A stretch of 64,000 nt of DNA from Methylotenera_A sp040387515 (GCA_040387515.1 JAZKDP010000011.1:174244-238243); one strand, 5' to 3'; shown: positions 1 through 8,690, counted from the first letter of the stretch. Translations and numbers: made by a program. Notes: generated by a model from the sequence alone, not told the origin.

Positions 1-62
1 ACAGTGTTTGATTATTTGGTGTACGCAACTTAATTTAAAATTTAATCAAAAGGGATTTGAAA

Positions 63-470
63 ATGAACATGAAACAACATATGAACCAAAAAGGTTTTAC
101 ATTAATCGAGTTAATGATTGTGGTAGCAATTATCGGTATCTTGGCTGCGATTGCGATTCCTTCTTACCGTGACTACACTGTTAGAGCAAAAACCTCTACA
201 GCGGTTGCTAACGTTGCTGGTCAAAAAATGAAAGTTGGTCTTGGTTACGATGACTCTGGAGCTTTAGGATGTGTGGATGACAACTCGGTTGCAATTCCCG
301 ACTGTACTGGTTTAGGCATCTTAACTGGCGTGAGTGGCCCTGCAACAGCCTCTCCTGTTACAATAACATTAACACCTGCGCCTCCTGCTGCTGCTGGTCA
401 AAACATTACTTGGACGTGTGCTCCTGTAAGTGGTGTTGGTACGACTGACGTATCTAAAGTGTGTTTCTAA
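63..470 (+). CDS. pilA: Type IV major pilin (PilA-like prepilin)
   Basis: Prepilin of a type IV pilus, processed by prepilin peptidase in the inner membrane and polymerised into the fibre. A short basic leader ends at Gly11, followed by Phe12 and the class III signature FTLIELMIVVAIIGILAAIA; Glu16 is Glu5 of the mature pilin. The hydrophobic N-terminal helix covers about residues 12-38. The C-terminal half has two Cys pairs, and the last pair encloses a loop ending at the C-terminus, like the pilin D-region disulfide. ATG at 63 is preferred because AAAAGGGA at 48-55 sits about 7 nt upstream; a TTG at 57 is too close, and ATGs at 69 and 81 would shorten the leader. The gene stands alone and a strong terminator follows. 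pilB-pilC lie about 14 kb away. The exact pilin name is not certain. Confidence 0.93.
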   Translation: MNMKQHMNQKGFTLIELMIVVAIIGILAAIAIPSYRDYTVRAKTSTAVANVAGQKMKVGLGYDDSGALGCVDDNSVAIPDCTGLGILTGVSGPATASPVTITLTPAPPAAAGQNITWTCAPVSGVGTTDVSKVCF

Positions 471-528
471 TAATTATATGTAAGTAAGCGTAACCTCGAT
501 CCAATGAAATGAAATCGAAGTTCAATGT

Positions 529-565
529 AACAAAACCCCTGCACCTTGTGGGGGTTTGTTTTGTG
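529..565 (+). terminator. Rho-independent terminator of the pilin gene
   Basis: AACAAAACCCC at 529-539 pairs with GGGGTTTGTT at 551-560 (one bulged A on the left arm), and a T-rich tail follows. It lies about 60 nt after the pilin stop codon. Confidence 0.85.
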
Positions 566-635
566 TGCCACCATTACCCTCAATTAACATCAAGACTGCA
601 ATATTAAAACCTTCTAGTTAAGCGTTTAAGCATTA

Positions 636-1763
636 TTAGCTTGTATTGCGTGTTCCACCCTCTAACACTTCCGCCTTCAATCCACACTGCGCCAATATAA
701 AAGCGGCCGCACTGCTACGACGGCCGGTTTGGCAATAGACAATATAATCTTTGGTTTTATCTAAACCTTCTGCAATTTCACGTAGCTCATGCAGTGGCGC
801 ATTGATTGCCCCTTCAATATGCTCATGTTTGTATTCGGATGCAAAACGCACGTCTATCCATATTGCGCCCTGATTCAGTACTTTTTCTTCAGCTACTTGC
901 CTGCTAATGCTATTCACAATCGGCGCTTTTAATAGCTCGATAAAATCAATTTTATTTAAACGTAATAACTGGCCGCTGGTTTTCATGGTGACGGTTGCGT
1001 TGCGTTTATTATCAGACGCCAACGCCTCTTCGCCGAAACCTGCACCTGTTGAAATCTCTGCCAGTATCACTGGCGGCTGACTAATATCGGTAATGCGGCT
1101 CACCAGGGCAGTGCCTTGTTGAATCAGGTAGTAATAATCGCCTTCTTGCCCTTGCTTAATAATGGTTTGCCCTGCAACTACATCCATGGCTGTCATGCGT
1201 TTGAACATGGCCTCGATATTGACGGGAGGCAATCTGCTAAATACGCCATTGTGTACTTTAAACGCATGAAAACTGGCTGTGTCTAGCTGCCAATTATTTT
1301 GCGCGGTATTTGGTTTAGCTTTAGTTTGTGCAGGTGGATAACCAGATAACTGATCCCACGTCATCATGATATCCAGCAAATCTAAATCGATACGCATAAT
1401 GTCTATAGCTGTTAATGCGATGGTATCTTTAATTTTTAAACGTTGAGTATCCAGCGGATGTTTGGCAGCATCGGTGCCTGCACGCAGAATTAATTTTTGA
1501 CCATTTTCATATCTAATGCCTAAATCACCTTTTAGCAAATATAAGGCTTGCGTACTTGCGTTCATGCGCGTGGGATCTAAGTCCTTGCTCACTTTCTCGA
1601 CAATGCACAGTGGCGTAAGCTCATCCAAACGGTTGGGCGATAAGCGTGCAATTGGTTCAAAACGTAACAGCGTGGCTTTGCTTATTGCGGAACTTGTTGT
1701 TGTAGCGTTTGTAGATTCAGAACTTGCACTCTGATTAGCTGGATGGTTATTAATTATTGTCAT
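636..1763 (-). CDS. Cyclic-nucleotide-binding domain protein with C-terminal rhodanese domain
   Basis: Cytoplasmic sensor-like protein. The middle (about residues 185-285) is a cNMP-binding domain with a recognisable phosphate-binding cassette: GFGEEAL, followed by KRNATVT, which keeps the Glu and Arg that bind cyclic nucleotide. The C-terminus (about 295-370) is a rhodanese domain with the active-site loop CQTGRRS. The first 140 residues resemble a second, degenerate cNMP-binding fold. There is no DNA-binding domain, so it is not a CRP-type regulator. A TTG start at 1778 would add five residues; neither start has a convincing Shine-Dalgarno. The gene lies 50-66 nt downstream of a cyclic-nucleotide-phosphodiesterase-like gene on the same strand, and close to a pilin. 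The target of the rhodanese domain is unknown. Confidence 0.85.
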   Translation of the reverse strand: MTIINNHPANQSASSESTNATTTSSAISKATLLRFEPIARLSPNRLDELTPLCIVEKVSKDLDPTRMNASTQALYLLKGDLGIRYENGQKLILRAGTDAAKHPLDTQRLKIKDTIALTAIDIMRIDLDLLDIMMTWDQLSGYPPAQTKAKPNTAQNNWQLDTASFHAFKVHNGVFSRLPPVNIEAMFKRMTAMDVVAGQTIIKQGQEGDYYYLIQQGTALVSRITDISQPPVILAEISTGAGFGEEALASDNKRNATVTMKTSGQLLRLNKIDFIELLKAPIVNSISRQVAEEKVLNQGAIWIDVRFASEYKHEHIEGAINAPLHELREIAEGLDKTKDYIVYCQTGRRSSAAAFILAQCGLKAEVLEGGTRNTS

Positions 1764-1792
1764 AGGTTCTAAATTCAATGTCTTTTTAACTC

Positions 1793-1824
1793 AACTTCAC
1801 TTAAATTTAACTTCATATAAATGA
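1793..1824. repeat. Two 16-bp degenerate tandem units
   Basis: AACTTCACTTAAATTT (1793-1808) is followed directly by AACTTCATATAAATGA (1809-1824), with 12 of 16 positions identical. It fills most of the gap between the two cyclic-nucleotide genes and resembles the longer intergenic arrays at 46, 48 and 52 kb. Confidence 0.5.
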
Positions 1825-1829
1825 ATTCT

Positions 1830-2600
1830 TTATAAATTAAATATCTGCTGATGCAGCAATGCTTTGCAGTGCTGTGTTTTTGGGTTTGCCGAAATTTCTT
1901 GCATGATTGTGACGTCTTCGCCAGGCTTAAGATGCGTAATATAAATCGCTGGCTGACTTTGCAAATGCGCTAACTCTTCTGCCAAAGTTGCAGGGCACAA
2001 GTGTTTCGAAAGCACGGCCAACTCTGCTTCAGCGTTGCTAAATGCCGTTTCTATAATCAACACTTTTAAGTTCTTAATCTGGTTTATATCGTGCCAAAAA
2101 GCAGCGCTGCATGCAGTATCGCCCGTAAACACCAAGCTGTTTGTTCCACTATCAATTTGATAACCAACCGCAGGAATCACATGATTCGCTGGTACCGCCG
2201 TAATCGTTTTACCGCTAATTTTCACACCATTTCCAACAAAAATTTCGTTGTAGCGTAAAAATGGTCTGGCGGGATCGGGGATTAAATTAAAATTGGGCCA
2301 AATAAGCCAATTAAAAACATGCTGCTTCAGAATGTTAATCACTTCGAGTGTGGCATGCACAGTAATGGGTTTAGCACGCAAACCCATTACTGTATCTAGC
2401 AACAATGGGATAGACACAATATGATCTAAATGCGTGTGCGTGACAAAGATGTGATCGATTTTTAACAGCGCTTCTAGCGACAAATCCCCTACGCCAGTAC
2501 CCGCGTCGATTAATACATCATCATCTACTAATAGCGAAGTCGTGCGCATACCGCCACCAATTCCACCGCTACATCCCAATATTTTTATCTGCATACTCAT
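1830..2600 (-). CDS. Metallo-beta-lactamase-fold hydrolase, class II cyclic-nucleotide phosphodiesterase-like
   Basis: About 256 residues of MBL fold. The metal-binding motif THTHLDH is near residue 55, with further ligands in the FTGDTA segment and an ITHLKPGED segment near the C-terminus. The HxHLDH stretch followed by a hydrophobic SIPLL run resembles the class II 3',5'-cyclic-nucleotide phosphodiesterase signature (CpdP/PDE1 family) more than glyoxalase II or RNase Z. The likely role is hydrolysis of cAMP or cGMP, supported by the cNMP-binding protein encoded next downstream. ATG 2600 and ATG 2594 are both possible; GAGA at about 8 nt favours 2594. No signal peptide is visible, although some class II enzymes are periplasmic. 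Confidence 0.78.
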   Translation of the reverse strand: MSMQIKILGCSGGIGGGMRTTSLLVDDDVLIDAGTGVGDLSLEALLKIDHIFVTHTHLDHIVSIPLLLDTVMGLRAKPITVHATLEVINILKQHVFNWLIWPNFNLIPDPARPFLRYNEIFVGNGVKISGKTITAVPANHVIPAVGYQIDSGTNSLVFTGDTACSAAFWHDINQIKNLKVLIIETAFSNAEAELAVLSKHLCPATLAEELAHLQSQPAIYITHLKPGEDVTIMQEISANPKTQHCKALLHQQIFNL

Positions 2601-2763
2601 ATTCTCATTTGCTTTAAACAGCCATTAAATTATCTATATGTAGCAACATGCGTAGAGTAATGCCTAAACTGAGTGCAAAACGCACGCCATGTTATTTATA
2701 TAAAGTGTAGATAAAAATATAATGTTTAAACAGGATGTTTAATTGATTGATTTTAATATAATT

Positions 2764-2792
2764 TTTACAACTTTTATAAACGCTAGCATAAC
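2764..2792 (+). promoter_or_regulatory. Candidate sigma-70 promoter upstream of the carboxylesterase gene
   Basis: TTTACA (2764-2769), a 17-nt spacer and CATAAC (2787-2792). The match is moderate, and the region is AT-rich enough to give chance matches. Confidence 0.3.
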
Positions 2793-2854
2793 GGATAAAA
2801 TGTATGGTGAATAGGCAGGCTTATAATGATTAACAATCTTTCAAAAAGTAAAAA

Positions 2855-3526
2855 ATGGTAACTAGTAAAATGACTGAAAAACCAATAGAAATAACGACAA
2901 ATGAACCGATTAAGGCAAGTGTAATTTGGCTGCACGGGCTAGGTGCCGATGGCAATGATTTCGTGCCCGTAGTAAAAATGCTCAATTTGCCGCATGTGCG
3001 CTTTATATTGCCGCACGCGCCTTACCGCAAAGTGACGCGAAACAATGGCTATGAAATGCGCGCTTGGTACGATGTGTATGGCTTAACGCCAATTGGCCGC
3101 GAAGATGCAATTGGTATTAGTGAAAGCCAATTGCAAATTGAACAACTGATCGCACAGGAAATCGGCCGCGGCGTAGCCGCAGAACGGATTGTATTAGCCG
3201 GTTTTTCACAAGGCGGTGCAATTGCTTTACATACTGCGCTACGTTACCCAGGAAAGCTGGCTGGCGTATTAGCGCTATCGACTTATTTGCCTTTAAGAGC
3301 GAATTTAAGCGCAGAAAAAAACAGCGCGAATCAACAAACGCCTATTTTTATGGCACATGGCAGCGATGATGCGGTGATCACACTGGAAACATGCCAAGTA
3401 TCGCTAAACTTATTGCAAGCGGAAAATTATCGAATAGATTGGCATGAATACGCTATGGAGCATTCAGTTTGTGCGCAAGAGATTGAGGATATTAAGCAGT
3501 TTTTATTAAGTATTTTAGAAGACTGA
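2855..3526 (+). CDS. Alpha/beta-hydrolase, carboxylesterase/lysophospholipase (acyl-protein thioesterase family)
   Basis: 223 residues, the usual length for the small bacterial carboxylesterase/phospholipase family (PF02230). It shows the N-terminal WLHGLGADGNDF oxyanion segment, the nucleophile elbow GFSQGG (Ser near residue 118), the acid in HGSDDAVI, and a His near the C-terminus (EHSV). The expected activity is hydrolysis of short acyl esters or lysophospholipids in the cytoplasm; no signal peptide is present. ATG 2855 and ATG 2870 are both possible. It is followed by about 200 nt of non-coding sequence and then xseB, so it is probably not part of the isoprenoid operon. Confidence 0.88.
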   Translation: MVTSKMTEKPIEITTNEPIKASVIWLHGLGADGNDFVPVVKMLNLPHVRFILPHAPYRKVTRNNGYEMRAWYDVYGLTPIGREDAIGISESQLQIEQLIAQEIGRGVAAERIVLAGFSQGGAIALHTALRYPGKLAGVLALSTYLPLRANLSAEKNSANQQTPIFMAHGSDDAVITLETCQVSLNLLQAENYRIDWHEYAMEHSVCAQEIEDIKQFLLSILED

Positions 3527-3732
3527 ATCTTTAAAATCCTACCAACAATTGAATGCCTTAAACCAACTGGCTTTTAGACTAATTGTAAATAAGTGTGCAT
3601 TTAATTCCGCAACAATCATTAGTTTTGTTAAAATCACACATTAAATCAATGCGTGGCTGACCTTCCAGCTGCCGTCCAGAATCAGGCAGTTTAAAATTAA
3701 AAGTATAGATTCACTGATGATTATAATTAAAA

Positions 3733-3981
3733 ATGAAACAATCTAAGCCCACTAGCGCACCCAATAACGATATCAGCTTTGAACAAGCAGTTGTTGAGCT
3801 TGAAGCGATTGTTAATCAAATGGAACTGGGAAACTTAGCGCTAGATGATTCTTTTAATGCCTACAAACGTGGTGCCGAATTACTGCAAATCTGCCAGCAA
3901 TCTTTAAACAGTGTTGAACAGCAAGTGCGCTTATTAACCGACGCACAAAAATTGGCTGCATTTGTGCCTAATGATGATTGA
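3733..3981 (+). CDS. xseB: Exodeoxyribonuclease VII small subunit
   Basis: 82-residue helical protein. ISFEQAVVELEAIVNQMELGNLALDDS followed by an AYKRGAELLQICQQSL-type helix is the XseB signature. With XseA, encoded elsewhere, it forms exonuclease VII, which degrades single-stranded DNA into oligonucleotides. It overlaps the start of the prenyl diphosphate synthase gene, and the order xseB-ispA-dxs is conserved in many beta- and gammaproteobacteria, so translational coupling is likely. Confidence 0.93.
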   Translation: MKQSKPTSAPNNDISFEQAVVELEAIVNQMELGNLALDDSFNAYKRGAELLQICQQSLNSVEQQVRLLTDAQKLAAFVPNDD

Positions 3982-4954
3982 TTTAGCGATGACGGATGAA
4001 GCTATGACTGAACTTAACCTAGACCAAACGCAGAATCAACAAGAAGATCAAAAACAGGATCAAAAAGAGTCGTTTGAAATTTGGGCGGCTAACCTGCAAG
4101 CACGTATGGAAAGTGTATTAGATGCACACATTCCAAGCGCTAATACATTACCGACAAAGTTGCATGAAGCCATGCGCTACTCAGTTTTAGGTGGCGGTAA
4201 ACGCGTACGCGCACTTTTGGCTTATGCTGCAGGTGAATTTTGTGGCGCAAAATTAGCTACGATTGATTTACCTGCCGCTTCCGTAGAGTTAATTCATGCA
4301 TTTTCGCTGGTGCATGATGACATGCCTTGCATGGATGACGATGAACTGCGTCGTGGCAAACCTTCTACACATAACAAATATGGCGATGCTATTGCATTGT
4401 TAGTCGGCGATGCCTTGCAAAGCTTGGCATTTCAATTGATTTCACAAGACAAAGCACTTAAAAACGCCACGCAAAAACTGCAAATGCTGCATATATTGGC
4501 ACTTGCCAGCGGCTCGCGCGGCATGGCGGGTGGACAAGCTATTGATTTAGAAAGCATCGGCATTCCGCTTACGCGTGAAGAGCTGGAACAAATGCATATC
4601 CATAAAACTGGTGCGCTGATTCGCGCAGCAGCTCTATTAGGCGCTTACAGTAGCCACAATGCAAATGAGGACAAAGTGAAAGCAATTGACCATTTTGCAA
4701 AAGCGATTGGGTTAGCTTTTCAAGTGGTCGATGATATTTTAGATGCCGAAGCAGATACACAAACTTTAGGCAAAACCGCAGGTAAAGATGCGCAGCACAA
4801 TAAATCCACTTATGTAACTATCTTAGGCTTATCTGCTGCCAAACAATTGGCTTCAGAATTACATGCAAACGCCATGGCAGCGTTGTCTTATTACGGTCGC
4901 GAGGCCGATTTATTAAGACAATTAGCTCACTTCATTACCCATCGTAGTTTTTAA
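3971..4954 (+). CDS. ispA: Farnesyl/geranyl diphosphate synthase
   Basis: Trans-prenyltransferase that condenses IPP with DMAPP and GPP to give farnesyl diphosphate for quinones and undecaprenyl phosphate. The first Asp-rich motif (DDMPCMDDD) is near residue 116 and the second (DDILD) near 254, with GGGKRVR and the FQVVDDILD helix also present. Several in-frame starts exist: ATG 3971, 3974, 3989 and 4004. The conserved core starts only near codon 35, and the segment before it is Gln/Asp/Glu-rich, so the true start may be 4004. The upstream end overlaps xseB. The next gene, dxs, supplies the C5 precursors of the same pathway. Confidence 0.93.
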   Translation: MMIDLAMTDEAMTELNLDQTQNQQEDQKQDQKESFEIWAANLQARMESVLDAHIPSANTLPTKLHEAMRYSVLGGGKRVRALLAYAAGEFCGAKLATIDLPAASVELIHAFSLVHDDMPCMDDDELRRGKPSTHNKYGDAIALLVGDALQSLAFQLISQDKALKNATQKLQMLHILALASGSRGMAGGQAIDLESIGIPLTREELEQMHIHKTGALIRAAALLGAYSSHNANEDKVKAIDHFAKAIGLAFQVVDDILDAEADTQTLGKTAGKDAQHNKSTYVTILGLSAAKQLASELHANAMAALSYYGREADLLRQLAHFITHRSF

Positions 4955-4980
4955 CTACTGTTCGTTTTCGTCACTCCATC

Positions 4981-6888
4981 ATGTTTAACCTGTTAGATTC
5001 AATTCAATCGCCAGAAGATTTGCGCAAACTAAAGCGCGATGAATTGGCAACATTGGCCAGCCAATTACGCACTTTTTTAGTAGAAAGCGTGGCTAAAACA
5101 GGCGGTCATTTAGCTTCTAATTTGGGCGTGGTAGAACTGACTATTGCGCTGCATTATGTATTTAATACGCCAGATGATCGTTTGGTTTGGGATGTCGGCC
5201 ATCAAACCTACCCGCACAAAATACTCACTGGTCGCCGCGAAGCAATGGCAAACCTGCGTAAACCCAACGGGATTGCTGGTTTTCCGCGCCGTAGCGAAAG
5301 CCAATACGATACTTTTGGCACTGGGCATTCCAGCACCTCCATCTCAGCCGCACTAGGCATGGCGATTGCAGCCAGACATGCAGGCTTGGATCGGCGCAGT
5401 GTGGCGATTATTGGCGATGGCGCAATGACGGCAGGCATGGCGTTTGAGGCACTTAATAACGCTGGCGATATGGATGCGAATCTGTTGGTTATCCTCAATG
5501 ATAACGACATGAGTATTTCTAATAATGTCGGTGCATTAAACAATTATTTAGCGCGCTTATTATCTGGCCGTTTTTACGACCGCGTGCGCCAAAGCGGCAA
5601 AAAAGTATTGGACGTAATGCCGCCTCCAGTAAAAGAATTTGCCAAACGTGCTGAAGAACATGCCAAAGGCATGGTAACTCCAGGCACGCTGTTTGAAGAA
5701 TTTGGCTTTAATTACATTGGCCCGATTGATGGCCATGATTTACCTGTGTTGCTAGACACTCTTGCTAACATTCGCGAACTTAAAGGCATGCAGTTTCTGC
5801 ATGTGGTCACGCAAAAAGGCAAAGGTTTTGAACCAGCCGAAGACAACCCGAACAAATATCACGGCGTTAGTAAATTCGACCCTTGTAATGGTGTTTCAAC
5901 GAATTCTTCTCAATCAAAAACCTATACGCAAATATTTGGCGATTGGTTGGTCGATATGGCAGATACAGACAGCCAATTAGTCGCCATTACGCCAGCCATG
6001 TGCGATGGTAGCGGACTAAATGCTTTTGCCGAAAAATACCCCGCACGTTATTTTGATGTGGGCATTGCTGAACAGCATGCCCTGACTTTTGCCGCAGGCT
6101 TGGCTTGTGATGGACTGAAGCCTGTGGTCGCGATTTACAGCACATTTTTGCAGCGCGCTTATGATCAACTGATCCATGATATTGCTTTGCAAAATTTAAA
6201 TGTGCTTTTTGCAATTGACCGCGCTGGCTTAGTCGGTGCAGATGGCCCAACGCATGCCGGTACATTTGATTTAAGCTTTCTGCGCTGCATTCCCAATATC
6301 GTGATTATGGCGCCAAGTAATGAAAATGAGTGTCGCCAAATGCTCACGACGGGTTACCAATATAACGGTGTAGCCGCAGTACGCTATCCGCGTGGTGCAG
6401 GCCAAAATACAAAGATTGATAATACCTTAAGCACTTTGCCAATTGGTAAGGGTGAAATAGTACGTGAAGCAAACGCTCAAGCCAGTAACGTTAATTCTAA
6501 TATTAACCAACCTATCAACCAAGGTAAAAAAGTCGCCATTCTCAGCTTTGGCAGCATGTTAACTTCCAGCTTACAGGCTGCAGAAACATTAGGTGCAACC
6601 GTTGCCAATATGCGCTTTGTGAAACCGCTCGACCACGCATTAATTCAACAGTTAGCCAATACGCACGACTTAATTGTCACGGTAGAAGAAAATGCATTAA
6701 TGGGTGGCGCTGGCGCGGCTGTATTAGAGGCAATGCAATCTATGCATTTGCATAATCCAACACTTTGCTTAGGCTTACCAGATACGTTTATTGAGCACGG
6801 CGTGCACGAAACCATGCTGGCAGAATGTGGTTTAGATGCGGCAGGCATTATTAACGCCGTTCAATTGAAACTAAATATTAAAAACTAA
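4981..6888 (+). CDS. dxs: 1-deoxy-D-xylulose-5-phosphate synthase
   Basis: ThDP enzyme that joins pyruvate and glyceraldehyde-3-phosphate to make DXP, the entry step of the MEP isoprenoid pathway and a precursor for thiamine and pyridoxal. 635 residues against about 620 for E. coli. The N-terminal GHQTYPHKILTGR is present, the ThDP/Mg motif GDGAMTAGMAFEALNNAG starts near residue 144, and the transketolase middle domain GADGPTHAG lies near 420. A short Asn/Gln-rich insertion (about residues 498-515) in the C-terminal domain explains the extra length. It starts 26 nt after ispA and is probably cotranscribed with it. Confidence 0.96.
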   Translation: MFNLLDSIQSPEDLRKLKRDELATLASQLRTFLVESVAKTGGHLASNLGVVELTIALHYVFNTPDDRLVWDVGHQTYPHKILTGRREAMANLRKPNGIAGFPRRSESQYDTFGTGHSSTSISAALGMAIAARHAGLDRRSVAIIGDGAMTAGMAFEALNNAGDMDANLLVILNDNDMSISNNVGALNNYLARLLSGRFYDRVRQSGKKVLDVMPPPVKEFAKRAEEHAKGMVTPGTLFEEFGFNYIGPIDGHDLPVLLDTLANIRELKGMQFLHVVTQKGKGFEPAEDNPNKYHGVSKFDPCNGVSTNSSQSKTYTQIFGDWLVDMADTDSQLVAITPAMCDGSGLNAFAEKYPARYFDVGIAEQHALTFAAGLACDGLKPVVAIYSTFLQRAYDQLIHDIALQNLNVLFAIDRAGLVGADGPTHAGTFDLSFLRCIPNIVIMAPSNENECRQMLTTGYQYNGVAAVRYPRGAGQNTKIDNTLSTLPIGKGEIVREANAQASNVNSNINQPINQGKKVAILSFGSMLTSSLQAAETLGATVANMRFVKPLDHALIQQLANTHDLIVTVEENALMGGAGAAVLEAMQSMHLHNPTLCLGLPDTFIEHGVHETMLAECGLDAAGIINAVQLKLNIKN

Positions 6889-6982
6889 GCCTTATCATGC
6901 ATCAAGGCTATTGATTTAATCGGTTTCATCTCAATATCAGCCATATCACTGAATTAATTAAAAGCCGTATTAATTAATAACC

Positions 6983-7010
6983 GTTTACTCATTTGCGCAA
7001 GCGAGTAAAC
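6983..7010. promoter_or_regulatory. Perfect hairpin or dyad upstream of folE2
   Basis: GTTTACTC (6983-6990) pairs with GAGTAAAC (7003-7010); the loop contains the palindrome TTGCGCAA (6993-7000). There is no T-tract, so it is a poor intrinsic terminator for dxs. It could be an operator or a leader structure for folE2. Confidence 0.45.
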
Positions 7011-7081
7011 TTAATGTCAAATTTATGTTCAATATTAGCGTTCTAATTTAACGCTGCGCCAATTTGGAGTGCCACTTAACA

Positions 7082-7897
7082 ATGAATTTATCCTTACCAG
7101 ACGTTGCAAGCACGATTATCGAAGACACACAAAACATGCCTGATGCGCGCCACTTAGATATCAACAAAGTGGGCATTAAATCCATTCGTCACCCAGTTGT
7201 TGTCAAAGATAAAACTGGTGGCGAGCAAAGCACTGTCGCCGTATTTGATATGTATGTGCACTTGCCGCACAATTTCAAAGGCACGCACATGTCGCGCTTT
7301 GTTGAAATTTTAAATACCAATGAACACGCGATTTCAGTTGAATCGTTTGAAAGTATTTTGCGTGAAATGGTCAAGCGGCTTGAAGCGAATTCTGGCTATG
7401 TAGAAATGCGTTTCCCCTACTTTGTGAATAAAGCTGCGCCTGTTTCTGGCGTTAAAAGTCTGCTGGATTACGATGTGACTTTTATTGGCGAAATTAAAGA
7501 TGGCAAATTTGACATTACGGTTAAGGTGTTAGTGCCAGTCACCAGCCTTTGCCCTTGCAGCAAAAAGATATCCGATTATGGCGCACATAATCAACGCAGC
7601 CATGTAACTGTAACTGCGCTGGTGAATGATTTTATTTGGATCGAAGATATTATCAGCATGGTCGAAAAACAGGCTTCATGCGAGTTATACGGCTTGCTTA
7701 AACGTCCCGATGAGAAGTATGTGACTGAACGCGCTTATGATAACCCCAAATTTGTAGAAGACATGGTGCGCGATGTGGCTACACAATTAAATAATGAAAA
7801 GCGTATCGATAAATATATTGTGGAATCTGAGAATTTTGAAAGTATTCACAATCATTCTGCTTATGCATTGATTGAAAACGACAAACGAATTAAATAA
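7082..7897 (+). CDS. folE2: GTP cyclohydrolase FolE2 (type IB)
   Basis: Converts GTP to dihydroneopterin triphosphate, the first step of folate and related pterin synthesis. About 271 residues. The family motif SLCPCSKK, with the metal-binding Cys, lies near residue 156, followed by the GAHNQRS segment; TSFN-type FolE1 motifs are absent. ATG 7082 is chosen because GGAG at 7066-7069 lies 12 nt upstream; an in-frame TTG at 7064 overlaps that site. FolE2 is often made when zinc is scarce, but I see no Zur-like palindrome. In methylotrophs that use methanopterin cofactors it could also feed that pathway, which is inference. Confidence 0.93.
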   Translation: MNLSLPDVASTIIEDTQNMPDARHLDINKVGIKSIRHPVVVKDKTGGEQSTVAVFDMYVHLPHNFKGTHMSRFVEILNTNEHAISVESFESILREMVKRLEANSGYVEMRFPYFVNKAAPVSGVKSLLDYDVTFIGEIKDGKFDITVKVLVPVTSLCPCSKKISDYGAHNQRSHVTVTALVNDFIWIEDIISMVEKQASCELYGLLKRPDEKYVTERAYDNPKFVEDMVRDVATQLNNEKRIDKYIVESENFESIHNHSAYALIENDKRIK

Positions 7898-7918
7898 CGT
7901 AAGAAATATTATCAAAAA

Positions 7919-7947
7919 TAAAAACGGGCTAAATTGCCCGTTTTTTT
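7919..7947. terminator. Rho-independent terminator after folE2 (bidirectional)
   Basis: AAAAACGGGC, a short loop TAAATT and GCCCGTTTTTTT. A and T tracts on both sides suit both folE2 and the convergent retropepsin-like gene ending at 7980. Confidence 0.92.
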
Positions 7948-7979
7948 ATTTGTCAGTGTTCTAAATTAGTATGTTGAAT

Positions 7980-8690
7980 TTAATACTTTTTAGTTAAAGT
8001 CATAATGGAGTTATCGCGCTTCATTTCCACACGATTCAAAGCCGACATGCCTAATAGCACGTAAGGTGGAGAGCCTCCTTCATGTATAACTGCCTCAACA
8101 TTGTTCAAAATAATTGTGCCGATTTTTAATGTATTTAATTTAACTAAATAACCACCAACCTCACCATTCGCGGTAGAAAGCGTGACCCGCTCACCTTTCT
8201 CGTAATCTATTTTGGCAAACTTTGCATCGCCGCTGTTCATGGCAACAGAAGTTGCACCCGTATCCACAACATATTTAAGTGATGCACCATTAATATTTAA
8301 ATTGCCATAAAAATGCCCACGACTATCCGCGTACAAATTGACTGGTGAATTGATTTCAGACCCGCTACTAGCCGCAACCGATGCCGCCTGCCCCATTTTA
8401 AGCACTTGGCGTTTTCCTTCAATCATAAAAGTCGCTGATTCGCTGTCTGCAGAAATCAATTTAACACCATTTTTGGTTTGACCCGCACTCATGCTTTGTG
8501 GACTGCCGCCGTTAATGGTCACAACAGCTTTGTTGCTGAATAGTCCAACTACATTGACCTGTGTATTGGCGAATGCGCTTGCACAGAAAATGCTCGTAGT
8601 TAAAACAAGCAGTGCTTTAAATTTAAACCCGGCAAATTTAAACACAGGCAATCTAAAAGCGGTTAAGTAAAATCTATTCAAATTAAACAT
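7980..8690 (-). CDS. Retropepsin-like aspartic protease, clan AA, exported
   Basis: 236 residues. A long basic N-region and a hydrophobic segment ending near AFA-N at residue 41-42 look like a signal peptide. The C-terminal half holds one retropepsin-type site, YVVDTGAT (Asp near residue 141), followed by AxMNSGDA and an ILLGMSAL-type flap/dimer segment. This matches the bacterial TIGR02281 aspartic protease family, which acts as a homodimer. The substrate is unknown. The start is supported by AAGGAA about 5 nt upstream. The MFS gene ends 18 nt upstream, so the two are probably cotranscribed. Confidence 0.82.
   Translation of the reverse strand: MFNLNRFYLTAFRLPVFKFAGFKFKALLVLTTSIFCASAFANTQVNVVGLFSNKAVVTINGGSPQSMSAGQTKNGVKLISADSESATFMIEGKRQVLKMGQAASVAASSGSEINSPVNLYADSRGHFYGNLNINGASLKYVVDTGATSVAMNSGDAKFAKIDYEKGERVTLSTANGEVGGYLVKLNTLKIGTIILNNVEAVIHEGGSPPYVLLGMSALNRVEMKRDNSIMTLTKKY

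Noticed and set aside
1..62. Sigma-54 promoter for the pilin gene
   Set aside because: The window begins too close to the gene; TTGGTGTACGCAAC has the wrong GG-GC distance.
3660..3690. CTGCC/GGCAG hairpin upstream of xseB as a riboswitch or sRNA
   Set aside because: The stem is only 5 bp, with no surrounding conserved pattern.
5110..5543. Long open frames opposite dxs
   Set aside because: They are antisense shadows of dxs with no start signals or recognisable protein features.
6889..7081. Zur box for folE2
   Set aside because: No GTTATAnTATAAC-type palindrome; only the GTTTACTC dyad is present.
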